This document shows, piece after piece, positions 16,469-25,401 of a DNA stretch of 64,000 nt. Every line of letters starts with the position of its first letter. The stretch's first letter is position 1. Both the position numbers and the translations under genes were made by a program. The DNA comes from Micromonosporaceae bacterium KJ-029. GTDB taxonomy: Bacteria; Actinomycetota; Actinomycetes; Mycobacteriales; Micromonosporaceae. Below the pieces are notes generated by a model that did not search any database, was not told the DNA's origin, and worked only from the letters and a program-made list of their open reading frames with translations. The stretch lies in the NCBI GenBank assembly GCA_005402585.1, contig BIFP01000008.1, forward strand, positions 652,423-716,422. Reading direction: 5' to 3'.

Positions 16469-17198
16469 GGTATGCCCCCAGCACGCGTTCGTCGGAACGG
16501 ATGAGCGACGGCGGGCCCTCGGCGATCGGGCGGCCACGGTCGAACACCACGATGTGGTCACTGACGCTCATCACCAGGTCCATGTTGTGCTCGACGATCA
16601 CGAAGGTCCTCCCCTCGGCGTTGAGCTCGCGGACCAGGGTGCCGATCCGGTCCAGCAGGGCCGGGTTGACCCCGCCGGCCGGCTCGTCGAGCAGCACTGT
16701 CTCCGGGTCGCCCATCAGCACACCGGCGAGTTCCAGCAGCTTCTGCTGGCCCCACGACATGTTGCGCGCCTCCACGTCGGCCAGGTGCTCGATGCCGAGG
16801 CGGGTGAGCCAACCTCGGGCCCGGTCCACCTCCGTACGGGCGCGGGCGCCCCGCAGCAGGCCGGGCAGGCCGGCCGGGCGGACGGCAGCGAGCACGTTGT
16901 CCAGCGCGGTCATCCGGGGGAAGACCCGGCACAGCTGGAAGGTGCGGCCGACACCGGCCCGGACGATGGCGTGCGGCGCCTTGCGGGTGATGTCGCGCCC
17001 GCGGTAGGTCGTCTGCCCGCTGTCCGGCCGGATCATCCCGGTGACGCAGTTGAAGAAGGTCGTCTTGCCCGACCCGTTCGGCCCGATCAGGGCGTTGACC
17101 TGGCCGTGGCGGAACTCGACGGTGGCACCGTCGAGGGCCACCACACCGCCGAACGCCTTGGTCAGGCTCGCGGTCGCCAGGCCGCGTACCTCGGTCAT
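16458..17198 (-). CDS. Liv-type ABC transporter ATPase (LivG-like)
   Basis: A 246-residue ATPase with Walker A GPNGSGKTT (39-47) and Walker B VLLDEPAGGVNP. The signature is MSWGQQ instead of the common LSxGQQ, a tolerated variant in this subfamily. The C-terminal GAYLGV is the usual LivG ending. It overlaps the LivM-like gene by four bases (ATGA) and the LivF-like gene by 11, so the ATPases and permeases are translated in a coupled way. Confidence 0.93.
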   Translation of the reverse strand: MTEVRGLATASLTKAFGGVVALDGATVEFRHGQVNALIGPNGSGKTTFFNCVTGMIRPDSGQTTYRGRDITRKAPHAIVRAGVGRTFQLCRVFPRMTALDNVLAAVRPAGLPGLLRGARARTEVDRARGWLTRLGIEHLADVEARNMSWGQQKLLELAGVLMGDPETVLLDEPAGGVNPALLDRIGTLVRELNAEGRTFVIVEHNMDLVMSVSDHIVVFDRGRPIAEGPPSLIRSDERVLGAYLGV

Positions 17199-18316
17199 CT
17201 CGCCCCCTCCCTACGGCCGGCGGCGGCGTCGACCGGCTCCCGCGCTTCCGCCTCCGCGGCGCGCTGGTCGCGCAACTGCGCGGCGGTGACCTCACGGATG
17301 GAGTTCTGTGCCGGCCGGAACACCCGGTTGAGCAGGCCGCCGATGGCCGGCAGGACCCCGTCGGGCATGAACAGCACGACCAGCGCCAGCAGGACGCCGG
17401 TCGCGACCAGGTGCAGCTGGGTGTCGCCGAACTCGACCTTGAAGTACTCCAGGGCGATACCGACCACCAGTGCCCCGACCAGCGGACCGAACAGGTTCCG
17501 GACGCCGCCGAGCAGCGCCATCAGCACCATGTACGAGCCGGTGAGGATGGAGAACTGGAAGACCGGGTCGAGGTCGCCGAACCAGAGCGCGTAGAGCCCG
17601 CCGGCCAGGCCGGTGAAGCCCGCCGAGACCACGAAGACCACGAGCTTGTACGCGAACGTCGGCGTGCCCAGCGCCTCCGCCTTGTCCTCGTCCTCCCGGA
17701 TCGCCTTGAGCCCGAGGCCGAACCGCGAACGGTCGATCAGCCACCACGCCAGCAACGCGAGGCCGAGCAGCGCGGCGAAGAGGAAGTAGAAGACCCGGTG
17801 GTGCTCCGGGCGCAGCAGCCCGGGGAACGGGCGCGGCACGACCAGGCCCCGCGACCCGCCGGTCAGCGACGCCCAGCTCTGGAAGACCAGCAGCAGGATC
17901 AGCACCAGGGCGATGGAGACGATCACGAACGAGGCGCCCCGCACCCGCAGCGCCGCGAAGCCGATCGGCACGGCCAGCGCGGCCACCAGCAGCGCCGCGA
18001 CCACCAGGGCCACGAAACTCGGCAGCCCGGCCCTGGTGACCAGCAGGGCGGTGCCGTACGCGCCCAGCCCGGCCAGGGCGCCGTGGCCCAGGGAGATGTA
18101 GCCGGTGAACCCGCCGACGAAGTTCCACGAGGTGGAGAGCACCGCGTAGTTCAGCACCACGACGCCCGCGGAGAGGATGTACGGGTTGGGAGCCAGTGCG
18201 GGGAAGGAGAGCACCGCCGCGGCGAGCACCAGGACCATGGCCACCTGGACGATCCGGCCGACCGGCCGGCGCGCGATTGCCATCGGTGTCGTGGCCTGTT
18301 CAGAAGCGCTGGGCAA
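17195..18316 (-). CDS. Liv-type ABC permease (LivM-like)
   Basis: A 373-residue permease with about nine or ten membrane segments. It carries the LivM-family stretch NFVGGFTGYISLGHGALAG and the EDEDKAEALG cytoplasmic loop that contacts the ATPases. The C-terminal 40 residues are a charged Arg/Glu/Ala tail beyond the usual family end. The start at 18316 overlaps the LivH-like gene by 17 bases; an internal ATG at 18283 is an alternative. Confidence 0.93.
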   Translation of the reverse strand: MPSASEQATTPMAIARRPVGRIVQVAMVLVLAAAVLSFPALAPNPYILSAGVVVLNYAVLSTSWNFVGGFTGYISLGHGALAGLGAYGTALLVTRAGLPSFVALVVAALLVAALAVPIGFAALRVRGASFVIVSIALVLILLLVFQSWASLTGGSRGLVVPRPFPGLLRPEHHRVFYFLFAALLGLALLAWWLIDRSRFGLGLKAIREDEDKAEALGTPTFAYKLVVFVVSAGFTGLAGGLYALWFGDLDPVFQFSILTGSYMVLMALLGGVRNLFGPLVGALVVGIALEYFKVEFGDTQLHLVATGVLLALVVLFMPDGVLPAIGGLLNRVFRPAQNSIREVTAAQLRDQRAAEAEAREPVDAAAGRREGAR

Positions 18317-19187
18317 GGCGACCTCCGAAGAATCCTTGTGGCCGGAAGGCCAGGGTCGCGAACAGGGCGAGGTAGAAGATGGTCTGCGCCCAGGTCGTAC
18401 CCAGCGGGATCTGCAACAGGCTCTGCGCCAGGCCGAGCACCATCGCGGCCATCGCCGCCCCGGGCACGCTGCCCAGCCCGCCCACCACGATGATGGCCAT
18501 CAGCGGGCCGATCCAGTGCCAGTGCAGCGACGGGTAGATGGTGGTGTCGAGGGCGAGGGCCGTGCCGCCGACCGCGGCCGTGGCCAGGCCGATCCCGAAG
18601 CCGTACCCGGCGATTCGCTCGGTCTCGATGCCGACCAGGCGCGCGGCGTCGCGGTGCTGGATGGTCGCCCGCAGCGCCCAGCCGAACGTCGTCTTCTTCA
18701 TCAGCAGGTAGAGGGTGAGCAGCGCGACGGCGGCGAGGCCGAACGCGATCAGCTTGACCACCGCGATCCGGGCCCCGAACAGACCGAAGCTCGCCGAGCC
18801 GTAGCCGAGCTGGATGCGCCGCTGGGTGCCGGTGAAGGCGTACCCGAGCAGTCCCTCGATGGTGACCGCGATCGCGAACGTCAACAGCACGGACATCATG
18901 GTCAGGGTGACCGGTCGCAGCCGGGCCAGCAGCAACCGTTGCAGCAGCACTCCGCAGCCGAAGAAGAGCGGCACGGTGACGATCATCGACAGCAGCGGGT
19001 CGACGCCCAGCCGGGAGTGGGACCACCAGGCGAGGTAGGCGGCGAGGATGAGGAACGCCGAATGGGCGATCATCACGACCCGCATGATTCCGAAGTAGAG
19101 GGTCAGGCCCGCCGCCAGGAGGGCGTAGAGCCCTCCCAGCAGCAGACCCAGGATGACGCTCTGGAAGAGCAGGGCACCCGATGGCAT
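18300..19187 (-). CDS. Liv-type ABC permease (LivH-like)
   Basis: A 295-residue permease with about eight membrane segments. The N-terminal GLLLGGLYALLAAGLTLYFG and the IVVGGLGSVPGAAM stretch near the C-terminus are LivH hallmarks; the latter contacts the ATPases. It begins six bases after the solute-binding-protein gene and is followed by the LivM-like gene with overlap, so the whole importer is one operon. Confidence 0.93.
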   Translation of the reverse strand: MPSGALLFQSVILGLLLGGLYALLAAGLTLYFGIMRVVMIAHSAFLILAAYLAWWSHSRLGVDPLLSMIVTVPLFFGCGVLLQRLLLARLRPVTLTMMSVLLTFAIAVTIEGLLGYAFTGTQRRIQLGYGSASFGLFGARIAVVKLIAFGLAAVALLTLYLLMKKTTFGWALRATIQHRDAARLVGIETERIAGYGFGIGLATAAVGGTALALDTTIYPSLHWHWIGPLMAIIVVGGLGSVPGAAMAAMVLGLAQSLLQIPLGTTWAQTIFYLALFATLAFRPQGFFGGRLAQRF

Positions 19188-19193
19188 CGGCGC

Positions 19194-20414
19194 CTACCAG
19201 GCTGGCTTCGGGTAGACGAGGTCGGCTTCCTTGGCGTTGGCCGGCAGCACGATCTTGATCTCACCGCCCAGCCATTGCTGGATCATGTGAGCACCCTTCG
19301 GCTTGCCCGTCTCGTCCCAGGAGAGCGGGCCGACCACCGTCTCGACGGTGTTGTTGCGGACCCAGTCCACCAGCTTCTGCTGGCACTCCCCCTGCTCGGC
19401 ACAGCCGACCGCGGTGACCGCCGCAGCCACGACCTGGCCGGTCGTGTACGCGTTGGCCTCGTCCTCCTCCGGCGCCGAGCCGAACTGCGCGGTGTACTTC
19501 TGGACGAACTCCTGGTTGCTCGGGTACGGCGCGTCCTGCGCGTACCCGGTCGGCGAGAGGATTCCCTCGGTCTTGTTGCCGATCGCCGCAGCGAACTCGG
19601 GGTTCGTGGGCGCCGTCGAGAAGGCGGCGAGCTTCGGCTGGTACTGCAGTTGTTGCAGGGCGACGATCAGGTTCACGCCGTCCTGGTACTGCGAGCCGCC
19701 CACCACGATGTCGGCCTTCGAGGCCGCGATCTTCGCGGCGATACTGCCGAAGTCGGTGGTGTTCGGCGGGTACACCTCGTTGACCAGCGTACGGATGCCC
19801 GCCGCCTCGAGCTTCTCCTTCAGCCCGTACGCCGTGCCCTGCGCGAACGGGTCGTCCATGGCCGCGTACGCCGCCGTCTTCGGCCGCTGGTCCTCGGGCA
19901 GCGCGAGTAGGTAGTCGGCCAGGTGGTTGTAGTGGTCGTTGGCCACCGCCGGGGCGGCGTAGAAGAGGTTCTTGAACCCCTGCTCGAAGACCTCCTTCGC
20001 CGCGCCCGCGGGCTCGACGAAGAGCATGCCGTACTCCTCGGCGACCCGGGCCGCCGGCACCACGAGGCGGGTCGAGAACGGGCCCACCACGAGGTCGACC
20101 TGGTCCTGGCCGATGAGCTGCTCGTAGTCGGCGACCACCCGGTCGGCATTGGACTGGTCGTCGAGGATCTTGAGTTCAACCTGGCGGCCAAGCAGGCCAC
20201 CGTTCTCATTGGTGATCTTGGCCCACGCCTCGTAGCCACGCTGGACACCCTTGCCCGGCTCGGAGAAGTCTCCGGTCAGCGGGAGGGAGATCCCGATCAC
20301 GATCGAATCGTCGCTGGTGGACGATTCACCGCCGCCACCGCAGGCACCCAACGCGAGCGTCGTCGTCACACCGAGGGCTGTCATCCACTGCATTCGCCTG
20401 TAACGGGTTGTCAT
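19194..20414 (-). CDS. Liv-type ABC solute-binding lipoprotein
   Basis: A 406-residue periplasmic-binding protein of the LivK/Peripla_BP_6 class. A lipobox LGAC (Cys25) anchors it to the outer face of the membrane. Family segments include IGISLPLTGDFSEPGKGVQRGYEAW, DDQSNADRVVADYEQLI and VEPAGAAKEVFE. It is the first gene of the importer operon, and a double AAGCGCTT operator lies 26 bases upstream. Amino acid ligands are usual for the family. The sugar-gene company and LacI control argue for a carbohydrate, polyol or aromatic acid here. Confidence 0.92.
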   Translation of the reverse strand: MTTRYRRMQWMTALGVTTTLALGACGGGGESSTSDDSIVIGISLPLTGDFSEPGKGVQRGYEAWAKITNENGGLLGRQVELKILDDQSNADRVVADYEQLIGQDQVDLVVGPFSTRLVVPAARVAEEYGMLFVEPAGAAKEVFEQGFKNLFYAAPAVANDHYNHLADYLLALPEDQRPKTAAYAAMDDPFAQGTAYGLKEKLEAAGIRTLVNEVYPPNTTDFGSIAAKIAASKADIVVGGSQYQDGVNLIVALQQLQYQPKLAAFSTAPTNPEFAAAIGNKTEGILSPTGYAQDAPYPSNQEFVQKYTAQFGSAPEEDEANAYTTGQVVAAAVTAVGCAEQGECQQKLVDWVRNNTVETVVGPLSWDETGKPKGAHMIQQWLGGEIKIVLPANAKEADLVYPKPAW

Positions 20415-20439
20415 CCCGTACGCTCCTTTGCCGGGACGG

Positions 20440-20459
20440 AAGCGCTTACGAAAGCGCTT
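20440..20459. promoter_or_regulatory. LacI-type double operator in the importer/LacI divergent region
   Basis: Two perfect AAGCGCTT palindromes (20440-20447 and 20452-20459) have centres 12 bases apart, between the importer operon start at 20414 and the LacI start at 20530. It is positioned to control both directions. The match to 15660-15679 covers 19 of 20 bases when read on opposite strands, the single difference being the C that degrades the second palindrome there. Confidence 0.75.
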
Positions 20460-20529
20460 ACGTAGCCTAGGCTGTGTCCCGGATCACTCGCAAGAGTTCG
20501 AATACATGGATGTTTCACGGGAGTTTCCG

Positions 20530-21564
20530 ATGCCCAAGCCTGGCACCAGGCTGCGCCTGATCGACGTGGCCGAACGCGCCGGGGTCTCACTGGCGACCGC
20601 GTCCCGGGCCCTCTCCGGCCGGGAAGGCGTCAGCGAGGAGGTGGCGGGTCGGGTACGGGCGGTGGCGCGGGAACTCGGCTACGTCGCCAACCCGTACGCC
20701 CGCACCCTCGCCGGTGGCGCGAGTTCCACCGTCGGGCTGGTCGTCCACCAGGTCGACGACCCCTACTTCTCCGAGATCGCCAGTGGGGTCATCGAGGTCG
20801 CTGCCGAGGAGGGGTTGCTGGTCCAGATCTGCCACTCCGGTCGCGACCCCGACGCCGAACTGCGGCAACTGCGGCACCTCATCGCGCAGCGGGTCGGGAT
20901 CATCCTCGTCGCCGGCTCCGGCTACAACGACCCGCGGGTGGAGGCCGAGGCGCGGGCCGAGCTGTCGGAGTTCCAGCGCCAGGGCGGGCGGGTCGCCGTC
21001 ATCGGCCGGCACGCCCTCGGCGTCGACGCGGTCCTGCCCGACAACGAGGCCGGCAGCCGCGCACTCGCCGGGCACCTGCTGGACCTCGGCCACCGGCGGA
21101 TCGCGATCGCCGCCGGCAAGGAGGGCCTCACCACGATCGCCGACCGGATCGCCGGGGTGTCGGCCGCCCTGCGCCAACGCGGGCTCGACCTCGACAGCCT
21201 CCCGATCGTGCACAGCGACTTCACCCGCGGCGGCGGCCGTGTGGCCGCCGAGCAGATCCTGTGCGACCACCCGGAGACGACCGCGATCATCGCGCTCAAC
21301 GACGCGATGGCGATCGGGGTGCTGTCGACGCTGCGCGCGCACCACATCCCGGTGCCCGAACGGATGTCGGTCGTCGGATTCGACGACGTCTCCGTCGCCG
21401 CCGACCTCGCTCCCAGCCTCACCACCATCCGGCTGCCCATGACCGACATGGGGAAAATGGCGCTCAGCCTCGCGCTCAAACCGCGAGCGGCCCGGCCACG
21501 ACGCCGGCCGACCGGTCACCTGCTCGTGGTACGCGACTCGACCGGACCCGCCCCGAGCGACTGA
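20530..21564 (+). CDS. LacI-family repressor of the Liv-type importer locus
   Basis: A 344-residue regulator with the LacI helix-turn-helix at residues of about 8-30 (LIDVAERAGVSLATASRALSG), a hinge helix and a sugar-binding effector domain (GFDDVSVAADLAPSLTTIRLP near the C-terminus). The ATG at 20530 follows GGGAG; an earlier ATG at 20506 is possible. The effector domain implies a sugar-like inducer. Divergent orientation and the double operators at 20440 and 15660 make this the likely controller of the importer and of the secreted sugar proteins. Its last 49 bases overlap the convergent gene. Confidence 0.93.
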   Translation: MPKPGTRLRLIDVAERAGVSLATASRALSGREGVSEEVAGRVRAVARELGYVANPYARTLAGGASSTVGLVVHQVDDPYFSEIASGVIEVAAEEGLLVQICHSGRDPDAELRQLRHLIAQRVGIILVAGSGYNDPRVEAEARAELSEFQRQGGRVAVIGRHALGVDAVLPDNEAGSRALAGHLLDLGHRRIAIAAGKEGLTTIADRIAGVSAALRQRGLDLDSLPIVHSDFTRGGGRVAAEQILCDHPETTAIIALNDAMAIGVLSTLRAHHIPVPERMSVVGFDDVSVAADLAPSLTTIRLPMTDMGKMALSLALKPRAARPRRRPTGHLLVVRDSTGPAPSD

Positions 21565-23114
21565 CCGGCGGGGCGGTGGTGCCGGGAACGCTTGGCGAGT
21601 TCGGCGAAGCATCTTCCGTCGTGCCGGAACACCTCTCGTACGACCAGCCCGGCATCCCGGCTCAGCGCGGACACCGCGCCCACCCCGACCCGGGCCCACC
21701 GGAACCGGGCACCTGCCGAGGTAGGACCGTGCGCCGGGGCGGAGCACACCCACGCATGACCCCGCCACAGCCCGACTCCGCCGGGTTCCATCTCGACGAT
21801 CGCCGTCCCGCCGGCGTTCAACAGGACAGCGCAACGGCGCAGCAGGGCGGCCGGGTCTCCGCCGATGCCGATGTTGCCGTCGATCAGCAGCACGTGTGTC
21901 CACCCGCCCTCGCGCGGCAGCGGGGAGAAGACGCAGCGGTGCACGGCGGTGGCGCCCCGGGCTCGGGTCAGCCGGACCGCGGTGGCGGAGATGTCCACCC
22001 CGAGCGCGGTCCGTCCCGCGCGGACCAGGGCCGCCGTCAGCCGGCCAGGGCCGCAGCCGACGTCCAGGGTGGGACCGGTGCAGCGCGTGACGACCACCCG
22101 CAGGGCGTCCTCGGCCTCGCCGTACCACCGGCTGACCGGGAGCGGGCTGACCCGTCCGTCGCCGCATACCAGCCAACGCGGGGTCAGCGGTTCGAGCAGC
22201 GCGGACCCGAATCCGCCCTCGGGCCGGGCCAACGTTCCCGTCCGGACGGTGGCCCCGCCGCCGACACTCACCACTGGCGCCGCTGGCGCGAGGAGGGTGC
22301 CGGCCCCGCTCGCCCCGCAGCCGCCGTCGACGACGGCCCTGAGCGCGAGAGGCGGGCCCGGTTCCACCGGCCCCGCACCCGCCATACTGGCTGGCTCCGA
22401 ACGCGAGGAGTGCGCCGAATCCGCTTGCCCCGTGAAGGCGATCGGTTCCGTGGCCGGGACCGAACAGGCCGCGGCGACCTCCCGGGCGAATCGGCTGCCG
22501 GGGACCCCCGCCGCGACCGCCAGGGCGTCGGACCACTCGTCCACGTCCCGTAACCGGGGCAGCGGCACTGCGCGCAGCCCCTGCGCGGCGAGTGCCGTTC
22601 GGGTCAGCCGGGCCGTCCGCGGCGTCGACATGGGCACCGCGCGCAGCACGGCGGCCCGCCGCGGGTCACGCAGGCCCAACGCCCACCAGCCGCCGTCGAC
22701 GGCGCCGCCGAGCACCGCCTCGGACCGCGCCAGCCGCCGCGTCGCCGCGCCGAGCAGGCCGGCGGTGAGCTGCGGGGTGTCCATGCCGATCTGAAGCACC
22801 GGCCGCCCCGGGTAGACCCGCGCCACGTCGGCGTGGGCGTGGGCGAGCCGAGCCCCCAGGTCGCCGCCGCGCTGCGGCAGCACCAGCCAGCCAGCCGCGG
22901 CCGCGGTCAGGGCGGCCGGGTCCACGCCGTCGCCGAGCCGGCCGGCGAGGGCGAGCACCGGCGTCACACCGGGAGTGGCGGCGACCGTCGCCATCGTGTC
23001 GAGCAGGGCCGCGGCGGCGATCCGGGCAGCCTGCTCCGGTGTGATAGGCGGGCAGAGCCGGGTCTTCACCGCCCCGGGCACGGGGGCCTTGGCCATCACC
23101 AGCAGGACGGTCAC
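21516..23114 (-). CDS. Fusion of a DUF2064 glycosyltransferase-like domain and a class I methyltransferase
   Basis: A single 532-residue frame. Residues of about 1-225 are DUF2064/TIGR04282-like, a nucleotidyl/glycosyltransferase-A fold (VMAKAPVPGAVKTRL, IGMDTPQL, GGAVDGGWWALGL). A Gly/Ala/Pro-rich linker follows. From about residue 349 comes a SAM methyltransferase with motif I TLDVGCGPGRL and the IDGNIGIGGD loop. In many actinobacteria these parts are separate adjacent genes. The start overlaps the stop of the glycosyltransferase 2 gene by four bases. It probably acts with that enzyme and with the epimerase and Moco proteins nearby on an unknown glycosylated product. Confidence 0.9.
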   Translation of the reverse strand: MTVLLVMAKAPVPGAVKTRLCPPITPEQAARIAAAALLDTMATVAATPGVTPVLALAGRLGDGVDPAALTAAAAGWLVLPQRGGDLGARLAHAHADVARVYPGRPVLQIGMDTPQLTAGLLGAATRRLARSEAVLGGAVDGGWWALGLRDPRRAAVLRAVPMSTPRTARLTRTALAAQGLRAVPLPRLRDVDEWSDALAVAAGVPGSRFAREVAAACSVPATEPIAFTGQADSAHSSRSEPASMAGAGPVEPGPPLALRAVVDGGCGASGAGTLLAPAAPVVSVGGGATVRTGTLARPEGGFGSALLEPLTPRWLVCGDGRVSPLPVSRWYGEAEDALRVVVTRCTGPTLDVGCGPGRLTAALVRAGRTALGVDISATAVRLTRARGATAVHRCVFSPLPREGGWTHVLLIDGNIGIGGDPAALLRRCAVLLNAGGTAIVEMEPGGVGLWRGHAWVCSAPAHGPTSAGARFRWARVGVGAVSALSRDAGLVVREVFRHDGRCFAELAKRSRHHRPAGQSLGAGPVESRTTSR

Positions 23115-23785
23115 CGACGGCCGTCCACAGAGCGCAGCACGGTCGCGAAGTCACGGGTGGCGCGGAGGGTGCCGCGTACCGAGCCGGACACCTTGGAGCG
23201 GGTGCCGGCGGCGCGCGGGCCGTAGGCCACGTCCAGTTCGACGATGCGCCAGCCGGCGGCGGCGGCCCGGATCAGCAGTTCCAGCGGGTAGCCGAAGGAC
23301 CGGTCGACGACGTCGAGACCGAGCAGCTTCTCCCGGTACGCGACCCGGATCGGACTGATGTCGCGCAGTGGTACGCCCCGGTGGCGCAGCAGCGCGGCGA
23401 CCAGCGCGGTGCCGGCTCGGGCGTGCCATGGCCAGGCTCCGGAACGGATCGGGCGGCGGCGGCCGACCGCCAGGTCGGCGACGCCGGTGGCCACCGGGTC
23501 GGTGAGGGCGAGCAGCGCCGCCGGGTCGAAGGAGCCGTCGGCGTCGAGCACGCAGACCAGGTCCGTCTCGGCGGCCTCGATGCCGGTGTGCACCGCCGCG
23601 CCGTAGCCCCGCCGGGGCTCGTGCACCACCCGGGCACCGTGTCGGGCGGCCACCTCCGGAGAACCGTCCCGGGAGCCGTTGTCCACCACGATCGCCCGAT
23701 AGCCGGGTGGTAGCGCCCGCAGGACGCCGGGCAGCGCGGCGGCCTCGTCGATGCAGGGCAACACCACGTCGATCGGGGTCGGCAT
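23111..23785 (-). CDS. Family 2 glycosyltransferase
   Basis: A 224-residue GT-A glycosyltransferase resembling dolichol-phosphate/polyprenyl-phosphate sugar transferases. The front is VVLPCIDEAAALPGVL, the metal-binding DxD is DADGSFD, and an SFGYPLELLIRAAAAGW segment follows. It lacks membrane segments. It is the first gene of a two-gene unit with the DUF2064-methyltransferase fusion. The divergent neighbour at 23927 encodes a membrane protein. Confidence 0.9.
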   Translation of the reverse strand: MPTPIDVVLPCIDEAAALPGVLRALPPGYRAIVVDNGSRDGSPEVAARHGARVVHEPRRGYGAAVHTGIEAAETDLVCVLDADGSFDPAALLALTDPVATGVADLAVGRRRPIRSGAWPWHARAGTALVAALLRHRGVPLRDISPIRVAYREKLLGLDVVDRSFGYPLELLIRAAAAGWRIVELDVAYGPRAAGTRSKVSGSVRGTLRATRDFATVLRSVDGRR

Positions 23786-23926
23786 GCGATCACGCTAGGC
23801 CGGTTGCTCCCGCGTCATGAGCGGATCGGGATGGTATGAACCGAAAGGTAGTGCTTGTTACCGGCCGGTGACGACACTGCGGACCGGCTGACGACGGCGT
23901 TCGGCCCGCGTACCGTCCGGCTCGTC

Positions 23927-25348
23927 ATGACCGGAACCGTCCTCCCGCGGCACGCGCCGACGCCGCACCGGCGCACCCGGCACCGGGGCGACCTGGTCGT
24001 GCTCGGGGTCGAGGCGGTGCTGCTGGCCGCCGCGGTGGGGGTCGGGGCGCTGTTGAACCACCGGGGAGCGGGCCTCTACGCCGACGCGGCACCGCTGTAC
24101 GCCACCTGGTCGCCACACGTCGGCTGGGGCACCCCGGCCGCCGTACTGATCGCCGCCGCCGTCGTCGGGCCGGGAGGACGCTGGGCACGGACCGCCCGGC
24201 GGGGTCCCCTGCTGGCCGCCTCGTGGCTCACGGCGGTGGCCTGGACGCTGTCGCTGGCCCTCGTGGACGGCTGGTCGACCGGGTTGACCGGACGCCTCAC
24301 CGTGCAGGCCGAGTACCTGCACGAGGTACCGGGAGTCACCGACATCGCCGGCATGCTCGCCGGCTTCGCCGACCGGATCCTCGATTTCCAGCCGGACTCC
24401 TGGTCCACCCACACCGCCGGTCATCCGCCGGGCGCGCTGCTGCTCTTCGTCTGGCTCGACCGGATCGGTCTCGGCGGCGGCACCGCAGGGGCCCTGGCCT
24501 GCGTCCTGGTCGGTGCGTCGGTCGCGGTCTGGGTGCCGCTCACCCTCTGGCGGCTGAACGCGCCGGCCGCGGCTCGGGCCGTGTTGCCGTTCCTGGTGCT
24601 GCTGCCGGGCGCGGTCTGGGTGGGTGCCTCCGGTGACGGCATCTTCGCCGGCCTGGTCGCCGCCGGGCTGGCCCTGCTGGCGGCACGGCGGCTGACCGGG
24701 GTCCTCGCCGGGGGCCTGCTGCTCGGCTACGCGCTGTTCCTGTCGTACGGGTTCGTGCTGGTCGCGCCGCTCGCCCTGGCCGTGCTGGCGCTGCGCCGCA
24801 GGCGACGCCTCGCCGCGCTGCTCGTCGGCGCGGCCGGGGTCGTCGCGGTGGCCGCCGCGTTCAGCCTGGCCGGCTTCCACTGGTGGGAGGGGTACGCGCG
24901 GGTGATCGAGCGCTACTACCAGGGCTGGGCGGCCGAGCGCCCGTACGGGTACTGGGTCTGGGCGAACCTGGCCGCGCTGCTGCTCTCGGCCGGTCCGGTG
25001 GTGGGCCCGGCACTGCGCCGCGCCCTGGTCGCCGCCCACCCGAGACGGCAGGCCCCGACGGCGCACCGACTCGACGACGCACCGTCGCGGTCGTCGCTGG
25101 GGCGACTGGTCCAGTGGGTCCACCGGCTCGGTCCGGCGGTTCTGCTCCCGGCCGCCGCCGCACTGGCCGTGGTCGTGGCGGACCTGTCCGGGATGAGCAA
25201 GGCGGAGGTGGAACGCATCTGGCTGCCGTTCACGGTCTGGTTGCTCGTCGCCACCGCGTACCTTCCGGAGCCGACCCGCCGCTGGTGGCTCACCGGGCAG
25301 GTACTCACCGCCCTCGCCGTCAACCACCTGCTCCTCACCGTCTCCTGA
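23927..25348 (+). CDS. Polytopic membrane protein of the glycosyltransferase/Moco cluster
   Basis: A 473-residue protein with about ten to twelve predicted membrane segments. A short basic N-terminus leads into the first segment (LVVLGVEAVLLAAAVGVGAL). A large exterior loop around residues 125-165 contains DFQPDSWSTHTAGHPPGALL; Asp/His residues in such loops suggest a GT-C-like glycosyltransferase or lipid-linked sugar handler. I do not recognise a named family. The ATG at 23927 fits the start of homology-like sequence. It probably shares a divergent promoter with the GT2 unit. Confidence 0.82.
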   Translation: MTGTVLPRHAPTPHRRTRHRGDLVVLGVEAVLLAAAVGVGALLNHRGAGLYADAAPLYATWSPHVGWGTPAAVLIAAAVVGPGGRWARTARRGPLLAASWLTAVAWTLSLALVDGWSTGLTGRLTVQAEYLHEVPGVTDIAGMLAGFADRILDFQPDSWSTHTAGHPPGALLLFVWLDRIGLGGGTAGALACVLVGASVAVWVPLTLWRLNAPAAARAVLPFLVLLPGAVWVGASGDGIFAGLVAAGLALLAARRLTGVLAGGLLLGYALFLSYGFVLVAPLALAVLALRRRRRLAALLVGAAGVVAVAAAFSLAGFHWWEGYARVIERYYQGWAAERPYGYWVWANLAALLLSAGPVVGPALRRALVAAHPRRQAPTAHRLDDAPSRSSLGRLVQWVHRLGPAVLLPAAAALAVVVADLSGMSKAEVERIWLPFTVWLLVATAYLPEPTRRWWLTGQVLTALAVNHLLLTVS

Positions 25349-25401
25349 CCGACGCCCGACCGGCAGTCACGGCCGGAATCCGGGAGCCGCCGGTTGCGGT
25401 G

